Origin: an uncultured bacterium
GTDB taxonomy: Bacteria; Bacillota_I; Bacilli_A; RF39; UBA660
Length of the DNA: 23,631 bases
Assembly (NCBI GenBank): GCA_905216155.1
Contig: CAJMSU010000022.1
Location: 1 to 23,631 of the forward strand
Reading direction: 5' to 3'
Shown here: in pieces, positions 7,343 through 14,325 of the stretch
Layout: each line of letters begins with the position of its first letter
How positions within the stretch are numbered: the stretch's first letter is position 1
Translations under genes and position numbers: made by a program
The notes under the pieces: model-generated
Told to the model about the DNA's origin: nothing
Databases searched by the model: none
What the model saw: only the letters and a program-made list of their open reading frames with translations

Positions 7343-8815
7343 TTATTCATTATATCCCAACTCAAAGTTTTTAGACATTAATCCATTTTCCAAATTTATT
7401 GTAAAAAAGTCAATTATTTTACATTGATAAATTGAGGCTGTTATAATTTGATAATTTGAAAAGTCCCTTTTTAAAATTGTCATCATCGAATTTGTTGATT
7501 CCTCTGATAGTTCATTTGTTCTTGGAGAATCTATGATTATTGGTAAAATAATACCAAAATTATCTTCTATAGCTTTTAAATAAGACAATTTAAAAATATA
7601 TGACATCTGTGCTAAAACTCTTCCACTTAACCCCTTAAGTTTATTTGTCAAAACAAATCTAGGTGTTTGATCAGAAATGTATTGAAAAATGTTAAGTTCT
7701 TTTGAATATTTTACAATAGTTTCATAAAAATTATATAATTGTTGATTATTAAATGATAATTTTTCTTTTATTTGCTTATTTATAACATTTCTTTTATTTA
7801 TCAATTGCTTCAATATTTTATCTATTTGTTCAATATTAATTCCTGATTTTTCAATAATTTTTTGCATACTTTCCAATAAATCCTCTGTTTCAAACAAAGA
7901 ATTTTTTTCATTTATGATTAATAATATTTTATCAAGTTTTTTATTTATATTTTCTTCTTCAATTTTGTAAGAGTTTAATTTAATTTTTAGTATCTCTTGA
8001 TTTCTGTCAAAATCCGATAATTTATCTTTAGTCAAAAGAAATTCTTCACCATTATGATTAATTATTAAGCCATAATTTTCTATCATTTCAGAAAATCCTT
8101 TATTTGTATTGATGATTGTTTCCATTTTTTTTCTTTGGCTTTTAATTTTTCTCAATTTAACCTCATATTCTTTTTGTTCTTGAAGCAACTCTGTCATGCT
8201 GTATTTATTATATTCAAATGAATTATCATCATCATCTTCTTCTTCAAATTCAGAGTTTACATCAACAGCATTTTTAATGTAACGATATTTTTTTATTTCA
8301 TTATTTAGAACTCTTTTTTCTGTAAGTAAATTGTCAATACTTATTTTAGATATACCGGCAATAAATTCCTCTATATTAAATCTTATGTTTCCAATTATTT
8401 TTCCCCTATTTAGCAAAGTCCAGCCTTTTTCTTGATCTATGTAATAAACAGCTAGTAAGTTATTTAAAACAGTAACATTATCAATTCCAAAAATAATAGA
8501 ATGTAACTCATTTTCCTGTTCGGGCAAAATATAATTATATATCTTTTTTTCATATATAATCTGTAGATTTGATGCCTTTCTAAAAAGTGTTATTTCTTTA
8601 AATTTATTGGTAACATTCAATTCAAATTCCATTTTATCAAAGTCACCAATTCCCTCTGTTGCAGGTATTTGATATCCTAATGAATATAATATAAATCTTA
8701 TAAGAGTTGTTTTTCCTTTTGAATTTTCCTCACTATAAATCATTGTTTTATCTTTAAATTGATACATATATTCTAATTCATTAGAATCTTTTACCCTTAA
8801 GTAATTTATTTTCAT
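7343..8815 (-). CDS. SMC/ABC-like coiled-coil ATPase of a two-gene defence system
   Basis: A 490-residue P-loop ATPase built like Rad50/SMC. Walker A is at the N terminus (ENSKGKTT, K35). A Q-loop-like YYIDQEKGW lies at 124-132. A coiled-coil arm with heptad-like Lys/Glu/Leu content runs from about 165 to 355, interrupted by an acidic patch EEEDDDD (191-197). The ABC-signature-like LKGLSGR lies at 393-399, and Walker B at 423-432 reads ILPIIIDSPR with D429. The usual catalytic glutamate position after the aspartate is serine. ATPases with IDSP Walker B motifs and DQ-x-x-GW loops occur in ABC-three-component and Lamassu (LmuB) systems. The ATG overlaps the nuclease stop as ATGA, so the two are translationally coupled. 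The likely role is sensing foreign DNA ends or replication intermediates and controlling the partner nuclease. Confidence 0.8.
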   Translation of the reverse strand: MKINYLRVKDSNELEYMYQFKDKTMIYSEENSKGKTTLIRFILYSLGYQIPATEGIGDFDKMEFELNVTNKFKEITLFRKASNLQIIYEKKIYNYILPEQENELHSIIFGIDNVTVLNNLLAVYYIDQEKGWTLLNRGKIIGNIRFNIEEFIAGISKISIDNLLTEKRVLNNEIKKYRYIKNAVDVNSEFEEEDDDDNSFEYNKYSMTELLQEQKEYEVKLRKIKSQRKKMETIINTNKGFSEMIENYGLIINHNGEEFLLTKDKLSDFDRNQEILKIKLNSYKIEEENINKKLDKILLIINEKNSLFETEDLLESMQKIIEKSGINIEQIDKILKQLINKRNVINKQIKEKLSFNNQQLYNFYETIVKYSKELNIFQYISDQTPRFVLTNKLKGLSGRVLAQMSYIFKLSYLKAIEDNFGIILPIIIDSPRTNELSEESTNSMMTILKRDFSNYQIITASIYQCKIIDFFTINLENGLMSKNFELGYNE

Positions 8816-9855
8816 AAATCTGCTCCTTTCTTAATTTTATCAATAATGCTTTTTTTCTTTAAAATTGCATAACTTATAATCTGTGATATATATACATCAA
8901 GTTTGTTTTGTTCACTTATTTCATCCTTACTTTTTAAATCATCTTCAAAGAAGAAATTATACAAAGAAAGTTTTTCTTCTTTGACAAATTCACTTATTGT
9001 TAATGCTTTATTTTTTGTCCTTTTACTATACAATGAATATACTTTTGCATAATTTTCATAAGAAGAAACTTTTTCATCTAAATAATTTTTATATTTCTGA
9101 TATGCCTCATAATAATCAAGTTCATCTATTCCAATATTTAGGTGGTCATTAGATAAATCCATTCCTTCGACCTCAGTTATGATTATCCAGTTGCAAAATT
9201 CTTCCTTTGTTATTTTTATCTTAGAATTCATTGAACCATTATTTAAAAATTTAGCCTCACAATACTTTACTATTGTTTTATGTTTATCAGCTAGTGTATC
9301 ACTCATCATACTTAATACATTTTTTGCTTCATCATATATATATTTGTACTTTTCACTTTCAAAAGAGCCAAAAAAAGGAATTCTTATTATTACTAATTTA
9401 TCTCGATTAACATCATATTCATTTCCTTTTTCTGTCATGTTATTTTTTATTTGTTTATCAATTTTTTTCTTTGACTCTGGTGAAAGTTCATCATATTTTC
9501 TTATAGTTATATCATATTTTTCAAACTCATTTGTTGGTGTGTTTAATGGATTTATCATATTAGATGCGTAAAATAAGTATTCAACATTTTTACTATCTGC
9601 CTCTGCTAATCCTAACATTGCACTTTTTAATTTAGAACTATTTCCTTTATTATTATATAAATCTTTTGTCTGTGATTTAGCTTGTATCATATATTTTGAT
9701 TTATTTGTTAGTGTTATCTCAACATCTTCTTTTTGACCTTCAACTTTAATATTTTTTATATCTTTTAAGTAACTAAACATAAAATATATTGCTACATTAA
9801 TTTGATATTCAAATCCGAAATTTGTAGATGATGCATTTCTATTTATTTGTTCCAT
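8812..9855 (-). CDS. PD-(D/E)xK (Cap4/DUF4297-like) nuclease, partner of the SMC-like ATPase
   Basis: A 347-residue protein whose N terminus carries the dsDNA-nuclease pattern of the DUF4297/Cap4 group: GFEYQINVAIYFM with E16, VEGQKEDVEI with D44, and MIQAKSQ with Q58 and K60 (the Q-x-K form of PD-(D/E)xK). Residues beyond ~200 are helical and unassigned, and may bind the ATPase. I chose ATG 9855 because GGAGGTGG lies 6 nt upstream; the longer frame would use a TTG overlapping that ribosome site. In Lamassu-Cap4 systems LmuA has this nuclease and LmuB is the SMC ATPase, and ABC-3C systems are similar; here only the two components are visible. The gene is preceded by a hairpin-U8 leader, which suggests expression control by termination. 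Confidence 0.8.
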   Translation of the reverse strand: MEQINRNASSTNFGFEYQINVAIYFMFSYLKDIKNIKVEGQKEDVEITLTNKSKYMIQAKSQTKDLYNNKGNSSKLKSAMLGLAEADSKNVEYLFYASNMINPLNTPTNEFEKYDITIRKYDELSPESKKKIDKQIKNNMTEKGNEYDVNRDKLVIIRIPFFGSFESEKYKYIYDEAKNVLSMMSDTLADKHKTIVKYCEAKFLNNGSMNSKIKITKEEFCNWIIITEVEGMDLSNDHLNIGIDELDYYEAYQKYKNYLDEKVSSYENYAKVYSLYSKRTKNKALTISEFVKEEKLSLYNFFFEDDLKSKDEISEQNKLDVYISQIISYAILKKKSIIDKIKKGADL

Positions 9856-9868
9856 AATAGCCACCTCC

Positions 9869-9905
9869 AAAAAAAACAGTATTTATCTTAAAAAATTAAA
9901 TACTG
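9869..9905 (-). promoter_or_regulatory. Leader terminator/attenuator before the nuclease-ATPase operon
   Basis: Minus strand: perfect 9-bp stem CAGTATTTA/TAAATACTG with an 11-nt loop, followed by eight Ts which run straight into GGAGGTGG, the nuclease ribosome site. It lies inside the leader of the predicted transcript (promoter 9923-9951), not at a gene end. It therefore looks like a conditional terminator; a hairpin protecting mRNA or regulating translation is also possible. Confidence 0.65.
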
Positions 9906-9922
9906 CTCATCTTTATAAGGAT

Positions 9923-9951
9923 ATATTATCATATTTTGACATTTTTTTCAG
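9923..9951 (-). promoter_or_regulatory. Predicted promoter of the nuclease-ATPase operon
   Basis: Minus strand CTGAAA (9946-9951), 17 bp, TAATAT (9923-9928). It has 4 of 6 matches at -35. The predicted leader to the ATG is about 60 nt and contains the attenuator hairpin. Confidence 0.45.
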
Positions 9952-9992
9952 TATTTTCAGGACAATTTAATGTTATTTTAGTTAAAAAGCAA

Positions 9993-10029
9993 AAAAATAG
10001 CATTTATTCCTTAAATAAACGCTATTTTT
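9993..10029. terminator. Bidirectional hairpin terminator after the amidase fragment
   Basis: AAAAATAGC pairs with GCTATTTTT, and an inner TTTATT/AATAAA stem follows an A-C mismatch, with loop CCTTA. The A/T runs flanking the stem give a U-tract in both directions. It separates the defence operons from the decayed region to the right. Confidence 0.7.
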
Positions 10030-10103
10030 ACAGTGCTTAATATCTTTCTAGACAATTATACTATCTAACTCAATCGTCTAAATATAGTCGTCTTAATACC
10101 CAA

Positions 10104-10406
10104 TCAAATTATGTAATGGTAAGTAAACTCACCACCTCCTGCATTTATGTGATTAGATATTAATATTGTATTAGGGTCTCCACCAAAGGCTTCATTAGCT
10201 CTTTTTAATCTATCTGCTCTACTTAAGTCTTCATCAAAATCTCTTGTAATAACTACAGGGACTCCCAACTGCTTAAATCTATCATACATATATAAAGCAG
10301 CTTCTAAAGTAAAGTCTTTTTCCTTTAAATTACCACTAATAGCTCCAGGGTCACTACCTCCGTGTCCAGCATCTACAACCACTCCACCATTTACACGCTC
10401 ATCCAT
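10104..10406 (-). pseudogene. Truncated N-acetylmuramoyl-L-alanine amidase (Amidase_3)
   Basis: A 100-codon frame with a good ribosome site (GAGGTGAG, 5 nt) and a convincing Amidase_3 start. VVVDAGHGGSDPGA gives zinc ligand H15, E29 in NLKEKDF is the second, and ISNHINAGGGE contains the third at H86. The family normally runs to about 180 residues or more; here the similarity ends at GGGE and six unrelated codons precede a TGA. The C-terminal half with the catalytic glutamate is absent and no continuation is seen in the other frames. There is no signal peptide. It is probably the remnant of a phage or cell-wall lysin left by a deletion. A short expressed protein is possible but would lack the active site. 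Confidence 0.7.
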
Positions 10407-10519
10407 ATTCTCACCTCAATATAAAATATGAATAAACTAGTAATTTGACACTAAAACACCTAGAAAATCATTTATTACTCAACTTCGTAACCATTTTTTA
10501 TTTCTAGTACTAAACCTTT

Positions 10520-10753
10520 TTATTTCTTATTATTTTCTTTTAAATTAATTTTTTTATAATCATATTTTTCCTGTTTCTCATATCTTGATGTTACATAATG
10601 ATCAGAATAACCTTTTCTATCAGTATCTTCTACTATTTCTTTCAACTCAAAATCACACATATCATCAAAAATTGATTTACGGTACTTTGCATGGGAAACA
10701 TAGTGATATAATGAGGATATTATAGAAAGAAGTCCTTTTATTACAGAACTATA
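10520..10753 (-). pseudogene. Unidentified coding remnant without a start
   Basis: In the 438 bp between the amidase fragment and the histidine kinase, one minus-strand frame reads like real protein for about 74-77 codons, ending in TAA at 10520. It includes KYRKSIFDDMCDFELKEIV and later DRKGYSDHYVTSRYEKQEKY. It opens after a TGA (10754-10756) with no usable start or ribosome site near its beginning, and its first residues are hydrophobic (IKGLLSIISSLY), like the end of a membrane segment. I do not recognise the family. It looks like the 3' end of a deleted gene. Nothing else is seen in this stretch apart from the terminator at 10770-10812. Confidence 0.4.
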
Positions 10754-10769
10754 TCATTTAATTAGAGAT

Positions 10770-10812
10770 AAAAAAAACAAAGAGTAGTTGTTTCCAGTAA
10801 ATACTACTCTTT
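10770..10812 (-). terminator. Rho-independent terminator of the two-component genes
   Basis: Minus strand: 10-bp stem AAAGAGTAGT/ACTACTCTTT (arms 10803-10812 and 10779-10788) followed by TTG and a run of Ts. It lies 33 bp after the kinase stop codon. Confidence 0.8.
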
Positions 10813-10844
10813 TATTCTTGCATTATATAATTCTCTAAAACCAT

Positions 10845-12076
10845 CTATTTCTTAAATTTCACTTGAAATGTTGTTATACCATCCATTGATGAAGCCTTTA
10901 TCTTACCTTTATGTAATAAAACAATATTTTTAGCAATAGCTAATCCTAAACCATATCTGTTATCCTTTCTACTTCTTGCTTTATCAACACGGTAAAATCT
11001 TTCAAATATTTTTTCTTCTTCTCCTTTAGGAATAGCTTCCCCTTCATTTTCTACTAATAAAATTATTTGTCCATCTTTCTTTAAAGAAAGATTAATAGTT
11101 CCCTTTTTCTTAGAATGTTTAATAGCATTATCGAGTAGTATTTCTACTAATTCTTTAATACTATCTTCATCCATTAACATAAAAATATTATCTTCTATAT
11201 CATAATTAAATTTAATATCTTTTTCATATGCTCTTCCTTCAAAGGTTAATAATGATAACTCTACTATTTTAGATAAATTATTATTAAATAATCTAACTTT
11301 CTTTCTCTGCTCACTCTTAGCAAGACTAAGTAGTTTACTAATAAGAAGATTCATTCTATTAGTTTCATATTCTATATTCTTTAACCATTTACTATTTTTC
11401 TCATCTATATCTATCGCTTCACTACTAGCTACTATGACTGATAAAGGAGTTTTTAGTTCATGAGAGGCATCAGCAATAAATTGTTTCTGTTTATCAAAAC
11501 TTTCTTTTACTGGTTTAATCAACCAAGTAGTTAAATATTTACTACCTATAATAATTAGTAGTTCTAAAATACTAAAGATTAAGATAGACATTTCTAAAGA
11601 TAATTGCAAAGACTTTTTAATCTTACTATTATCAAATATCACTAATGTATCCCCTTTTAAGTAAGAATATGAATAATCACTTAGATATAAGCAACCAATA
11701 TATCTAGTTTTAATCTTTTTATATTTAAGTATTTTGATAGATAGTTCACTTATTTTCTCATTAGATACTCCATTATTAGAATGATTAATAACATCTAGAA
11801 TATTATCATTATCATCTAAAAGTACCGTATATATTACTGAATCCATAAATTTAATATTTCTATTTTCCACATTATAAATATCATTACGTTCCTTTATCTT
11901 AGCTGGCGGTATTTTTCTATCTCTTTTATTAAGAGAAACATTTAAGCTATTATTAATAGATTTTTTCTGTTCCAAATAGTTTTGAATATTAAAGATACTT
12001 ACTACTGACAATATAGAAATAGTTAATATTAGAACTAGGGTATAAAATATTTTTTACTTAATTTCTTTATTTCCAT
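10845..12076 (-). pseudogene. Sensor histidine kinase, frameshifted near its start
   Basis: The open part (stop 10845, no ATG, first possible TTG at 12011) encodes a membrane sensor kinase: an extracytoplasmic sensor region, a membrane helix (ILIFSILELLIIIG), the H-box FIADASHELKTPL with His184 (counted from TTG 12011), an N-box LLDNAIKHS, an F-box IFERFYRVD and a G2-box GLGLAIA. The first N-terminal membrane helix (LVLILTISILSVVSIF) lies upstream of that TTG in the same frame, but cut off from any start. The natural start appears to be ATG 12076 (MEIKKLSKKYF), in another frame that stops at a TAG at 12035-12037. Adding one base or removing two near the CCC at 12038-12040 joins them. So the gene is probably broken, unless the base call is wrong. 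A short kinase from the TTG would lack its first membrane anchor. Confidence 0.75.
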
Positions 12077-12733
12077 ATTCTATCTTATACCCAATTTCTC
12101 TTACTGATTTAATTACTACTTTAGATTCTATCACTCTTAGTTTTCTTCTAATAAATGATAGATAAGCTTATTAGATTCTATTTCATTCTCTATTCCCCAG
12201 ACTCTATCATATATTTGTTCTTTAGATAGCACTTGATTAGGATTATTAATGAAGTACTCTAATAACTGAAATTCTTTCTTTATAAGTTCCACTACTTCAT
12301 TAGTCTTAGTACAAGTTACTTTCAAGGTAGTAGTATTAAGTACTAAATCACCAAATGATATATTATTCTTATTAACATTTCTTTTTAATTGAATATTTAC
12401 TCTTGCTACTAATTCATCAATATGAAACGGTTTAGTTAGAAAATCATCTGCTCCATTCTCTAATACATTTAATTTATCTTCAATAGTAGACCTTGCTGTT
12501 AACATTATTATTTTACTATTTATATTATCAGTTCTCAATTTATTAAGTATCTGAAAGCCAGACATATTAGGAAGCATCACATCTAATATTATTAAGTCAT
12601 ATGTATTAGTTGAAGCATAATAGTACCCTTCTTCTCCATCTTCTACTATATCAACAGTTAATTTTTCTTTTTCTAATCTTTCTTTAATCGCATCTGCTAA
12701 ATTATATTCGTCTTCAACAATTAATACTTTCAT
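12054..12733 (-). pseudogene. OmpR-family response regulator, frameshifted in the DNA-binding domain
   Basis: Start ATG 12733 (MKVLIVEDEYN); two upstream in-frame codons are weaker. The receiver domain is complete: E7, D8, phospho-acceptor D51 (ILDVMLP), T79 and K101 (TKPF). The winged-helix domain is good up to EIESN (about 12170) and then runs out of frame to a TAA at 12137. The missing end is present in another frame directly after: AYLSFIRRKLRVIESKVVIK then SVREIGYKIEYGNKEIK, with stop at 12054. About 1, 4 or 7 bases are missing at 12168-12172; seven would fit family spacing best. The frameshift hits the recognition helix, so DNA binding should be lost. The histidine kinase behind it overlaps its end and is frameshifted too. 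Confidence 0.8.
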
Positions 12734-12811
12734 ACTCATCACCAATATTAGTTAATCATTTATATATTAAATAAATATTAAATTTTTATCTATCATAGCA
12801 CAGAAAAGGTC

Positions 12812-12841
12812 TTGTTAATTGACTAAGTTATGTGCTATAAT
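12812..12841 (+). promoter_or_regulatory. Promoter of tRNA-Trp
   Basis: TTGTTA, 18 bp, TATAAT, with TGC directly before the -10 giving an extended -10. It ends 15 bp before the tRNA. Confidence 0.75.
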
Positions 12842-12856
12842 TTAGTTGTAGTACTT

Positions 12857-12930
12857 AGGGGATTAGTTTAATGGTAAAATAGGAGTCTCCAAAACTTTAG
12901 ATGGGAGTTCGATTCTCTCATCCCCTGCCA
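12857..12930 (+). tRNA. tRNA-Trp (anticodon CCA)
   Basis: A 74-nt cloverleaf. The acceptor AGGGGAT pairs with ATCCCCT, the D arm contains AGTTTAATGGTA, the anticodon loop is CTCCAAA with anticodon CCA, and the T arm has GTTCGATTC. Discriminator G and CCA are encoded. It closely resembles Bacillus tRNA-Trp. The anticodon stem is weak, with two G-U pairs. Confidence 0.97.
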
Positions 12931-12943
12931 TTTGATTATTAAG

Positions 12944-12970
12944 CTGTCAGAATCTTTCTGACAGTTTTTT
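12944..12970 (+). terminator. Rho-independent terminator of tRNA-Trp
   Basis: Perfect 9-bp stem CTGTCAGAA/TTCTGACAG with loop TCT and six Ts, 14 bp after the tRNA. Confidence 0.92.
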
Positions 12971-13009
12971 ATTTGTAATTATTAAGCTGTCTAGATATTA
13001 CATTTTACT

Positions 13010-13024
13010 TGACAATGATTGTAA
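13010..13024. promoter_or_regulatory. 7-1-7 inverted repeat upstream of the lipoprotein gene
   Basis: TGACAAT-G-ATTGTAA is symmetric at 6 of 7 positions, the form of operators of the Fur/PerR/Zur family. It lies about 30 bp upstream of the predicted -10. There is no direct evidence of a regulator here. Confidence 0.3.
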
Positions 13025-13032
13025 TTTTTTAA

Positions 13033-13061
13033 TTTATTTTTCATTAGATACGGTCTATAAT
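13033..13061 (+). promoter_or_regulatory. Predicted promoter of the lipoprotein gene
   Basis: TATAAT at 13056-13061 with a weak -35 (TTTATT) at 17 bp. The leader of about 80 nt before the ATG contains no clear structure. Confidence 0.4.
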
Positions 13062-13146
13062 GATAATAGAGATAATGTGTTTGGCGGTGATAGTATATTA
13101 GTGATAATTTTTAACAATAAAAATAAATTGAAAGTTAGGAGTAAAA

Positions 13147-14271
13147 ATGAAAAAGAATATTAAATTAACAGCATTGTTAACCCTGTTAGTTATTTCCCTA
13201 ACAGGATGTGTAAAGTTTAATTCTACAATGGAAATAAAGAAAGATAAATCAATGGACTATAAAATAATATATGCCTTTGATAAATCATTATTTGGAGATC
13301 AAGAAATATTAACTAGTAATGATAAAAAGGAACTAGAAAATAAAGGATTTACAGTTTCTAATTATGTTGATGGTAATATGAAGGGATTCAAAGTATCTAA
13401 AAACATTAAAAACATTGATGATGTAAGTTCTACTAACAACGCAACTTACGATTTATCGGGATTACTTGATAGTAACAAGAGTGAAAGTAAAGTGTTTAAA
13501 GTAAAAAAAGGTTTCTTAAAAAACACTTATACAGCTAGTTTCAAATTTGATTCATCAGATAGTGATTTAAATAATAGTACAAGTAATGACACAACAATTG
13601 ATAACGATTTTACAACTGATGATAATAATACTACAACAGACTCTGATTTTGATTTTTCTAACATAAATACTAATATGGATTTAAGTTTCAATGTTAAGTT
13701 ACCTTATAAAGCTATAAGTAGTAATGCTACTACTAAGAAAAATGATGATAAAGAGTTAAGTTGGAACTTATCATCAACTGGGGAAGATAAAATAGAATTT
13801 TCTTTTGTATTATATAATATGACTAATATTTATATATGTGGTGGAGTTATAGTCTTATTAATTATTATCGTTATAGTAAGTATTTTAAATAAAAGCAGGA
13901 AAAACAAAGTTTCTAATAAAGATACAACTAATGATAAACAAACTACAGCTTTTAATTCTTCTGTTGAAACACCAATTATGAACAATAATGTAACAAGTCA
14001 AAGTATTGATAATCAAAGTATTCAAGAACAAGCTTCTACAAATTCACAATCAACGGTTTTTTCCACAACTAATGTTGATAACACCCCTGTAAACGAAACT
14101 TTATCCACAAACTCAGTGGATAACCAAACTTTTCCACAACCAGTTCAAACAACAGACATATTTTCCACAACTAATGTTAATAGTAATCTTGCAAATCAGA
14201 CTTTATCCACAGATACTGTTAATAATCAACAATCTAATGTAAACAACGATAATCAAATTGATACTTTATAG
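13147..14271 (+). CDS. LppM-like lipoprotein with a C-terminal membrane anchor and low-complexity tail
   Basis: A 374-residue envelope protein. Signal peptide with lipobox LTGC (lipidated C21). Residues 22-220 resemble LppM-type lipoproteins (CVKFNSTMEIKKDKSMDY), interrupted by an Asn/Asp/Thr-rich insert (about 135-170). A membrane helix at 228-247 is followed by a basic stop (KSRKNK). The last ~115 residues are Asn/Gln/Ser/Thr rich and include two 34-residue repeats beginning FSTTNV. With a lipid anchor at the N terminus, residues 22-227 are outside and the tail is inside the cell. AGGAG stands 5 nt before the ATG. A terminator follows the stop; the UbiB-like gene then starts with its own ribosome site, so read-through into that gene is possible. 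The function is unknown. Confidence 0.8.
   Translation: MKKNIKLTALLTLLVISLTGCVKFNSTMEIKKDKSMDYKIIYAFDKSLFGDQEILTSNDKKELENKGFTVSNYVDGNMKGFKVSKNIKNIDDVSSTNNATYDLSGLLDSNKSESKVFKVKKGFLKNTYTASFKFDSSDSDLNNSTSNDTTIDNDFTTDDNNTTTDSDFDFSNINTNMDLSFNVKLPYKAISSNATTKKNDDKELSWNLSSTGEDKIEFSFVLYNMTNIYICGGVIVLLIIIVIVSILNKSRKNKVSNKDTTNDKQTTAFNSSVETPIMNNNVTSQSIDNQSIQEQASTNSQSTVFSTTNVDNTPVNETLSTNSVDNQTFPQPVQTTDIFSTTNVNSNLANQTLSTDTVNNQQSNVNNDNQIDTL
14059..14262 (+). repeat. Two 102-bp tandem repeats with DnaA-box-like sequences
   Basis: Units 14059-14160 and 14161-14262 encode paralogous 34-residue repeats of the lipoprotein tail. TTATCCACA, the consensus DnaA box, occurs at 14101-14109 and 14203-14211. TTTTCCACA (one mismatch) occurs at 14059, 14130 and 14161. 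Reverse-strand TTATCCACT lies at 14115-14123. The codon TCC is used for Ser in every FST/LST repeat, while TCT, TCA or AGT are preferred in the rest of the gene. Confidence 0.75.
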
Positions 14272-14277
14272 TAAATT

Positions 14278-14300
14278 ACTAGACTTATGTCTAGTTTTTT
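14278..14300 (+). terminator. Rho-independent terminator after the lipoprotein gene
   Basis: Stem ACTAGAC/GTCTAGT with loop TTAT followed by a T run; begins 7 bp after the stop codon. Confidence 0.8.
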
Positions 14301-14325
14301 ATATATAATTAGGATGGTGAATGAT

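Noticed and set aside
9179..9571. 130-residue plus-strand open frame
   Set aside because: Antisense to the nuclease gene, hydrophobic composition from antisense of Lys/Glu/Asp codons, no ribosome site.
12935..12991. 14-bp direct repeat attattaagctgtc beside tRNA-Trp, as an integration site
   Set aside because: It does not include tRNA sequence, the copies are 43 bp apart and no integrase is present; likely a local duplication of the terminator arm.
14059..14262. Chromosomal replication origin
   Set aside because: No dnaA, dnaN or rpmH nearby, no AT-rich unwinding region tied to the boxes, and the boxes lie in a coding tandem repeat.
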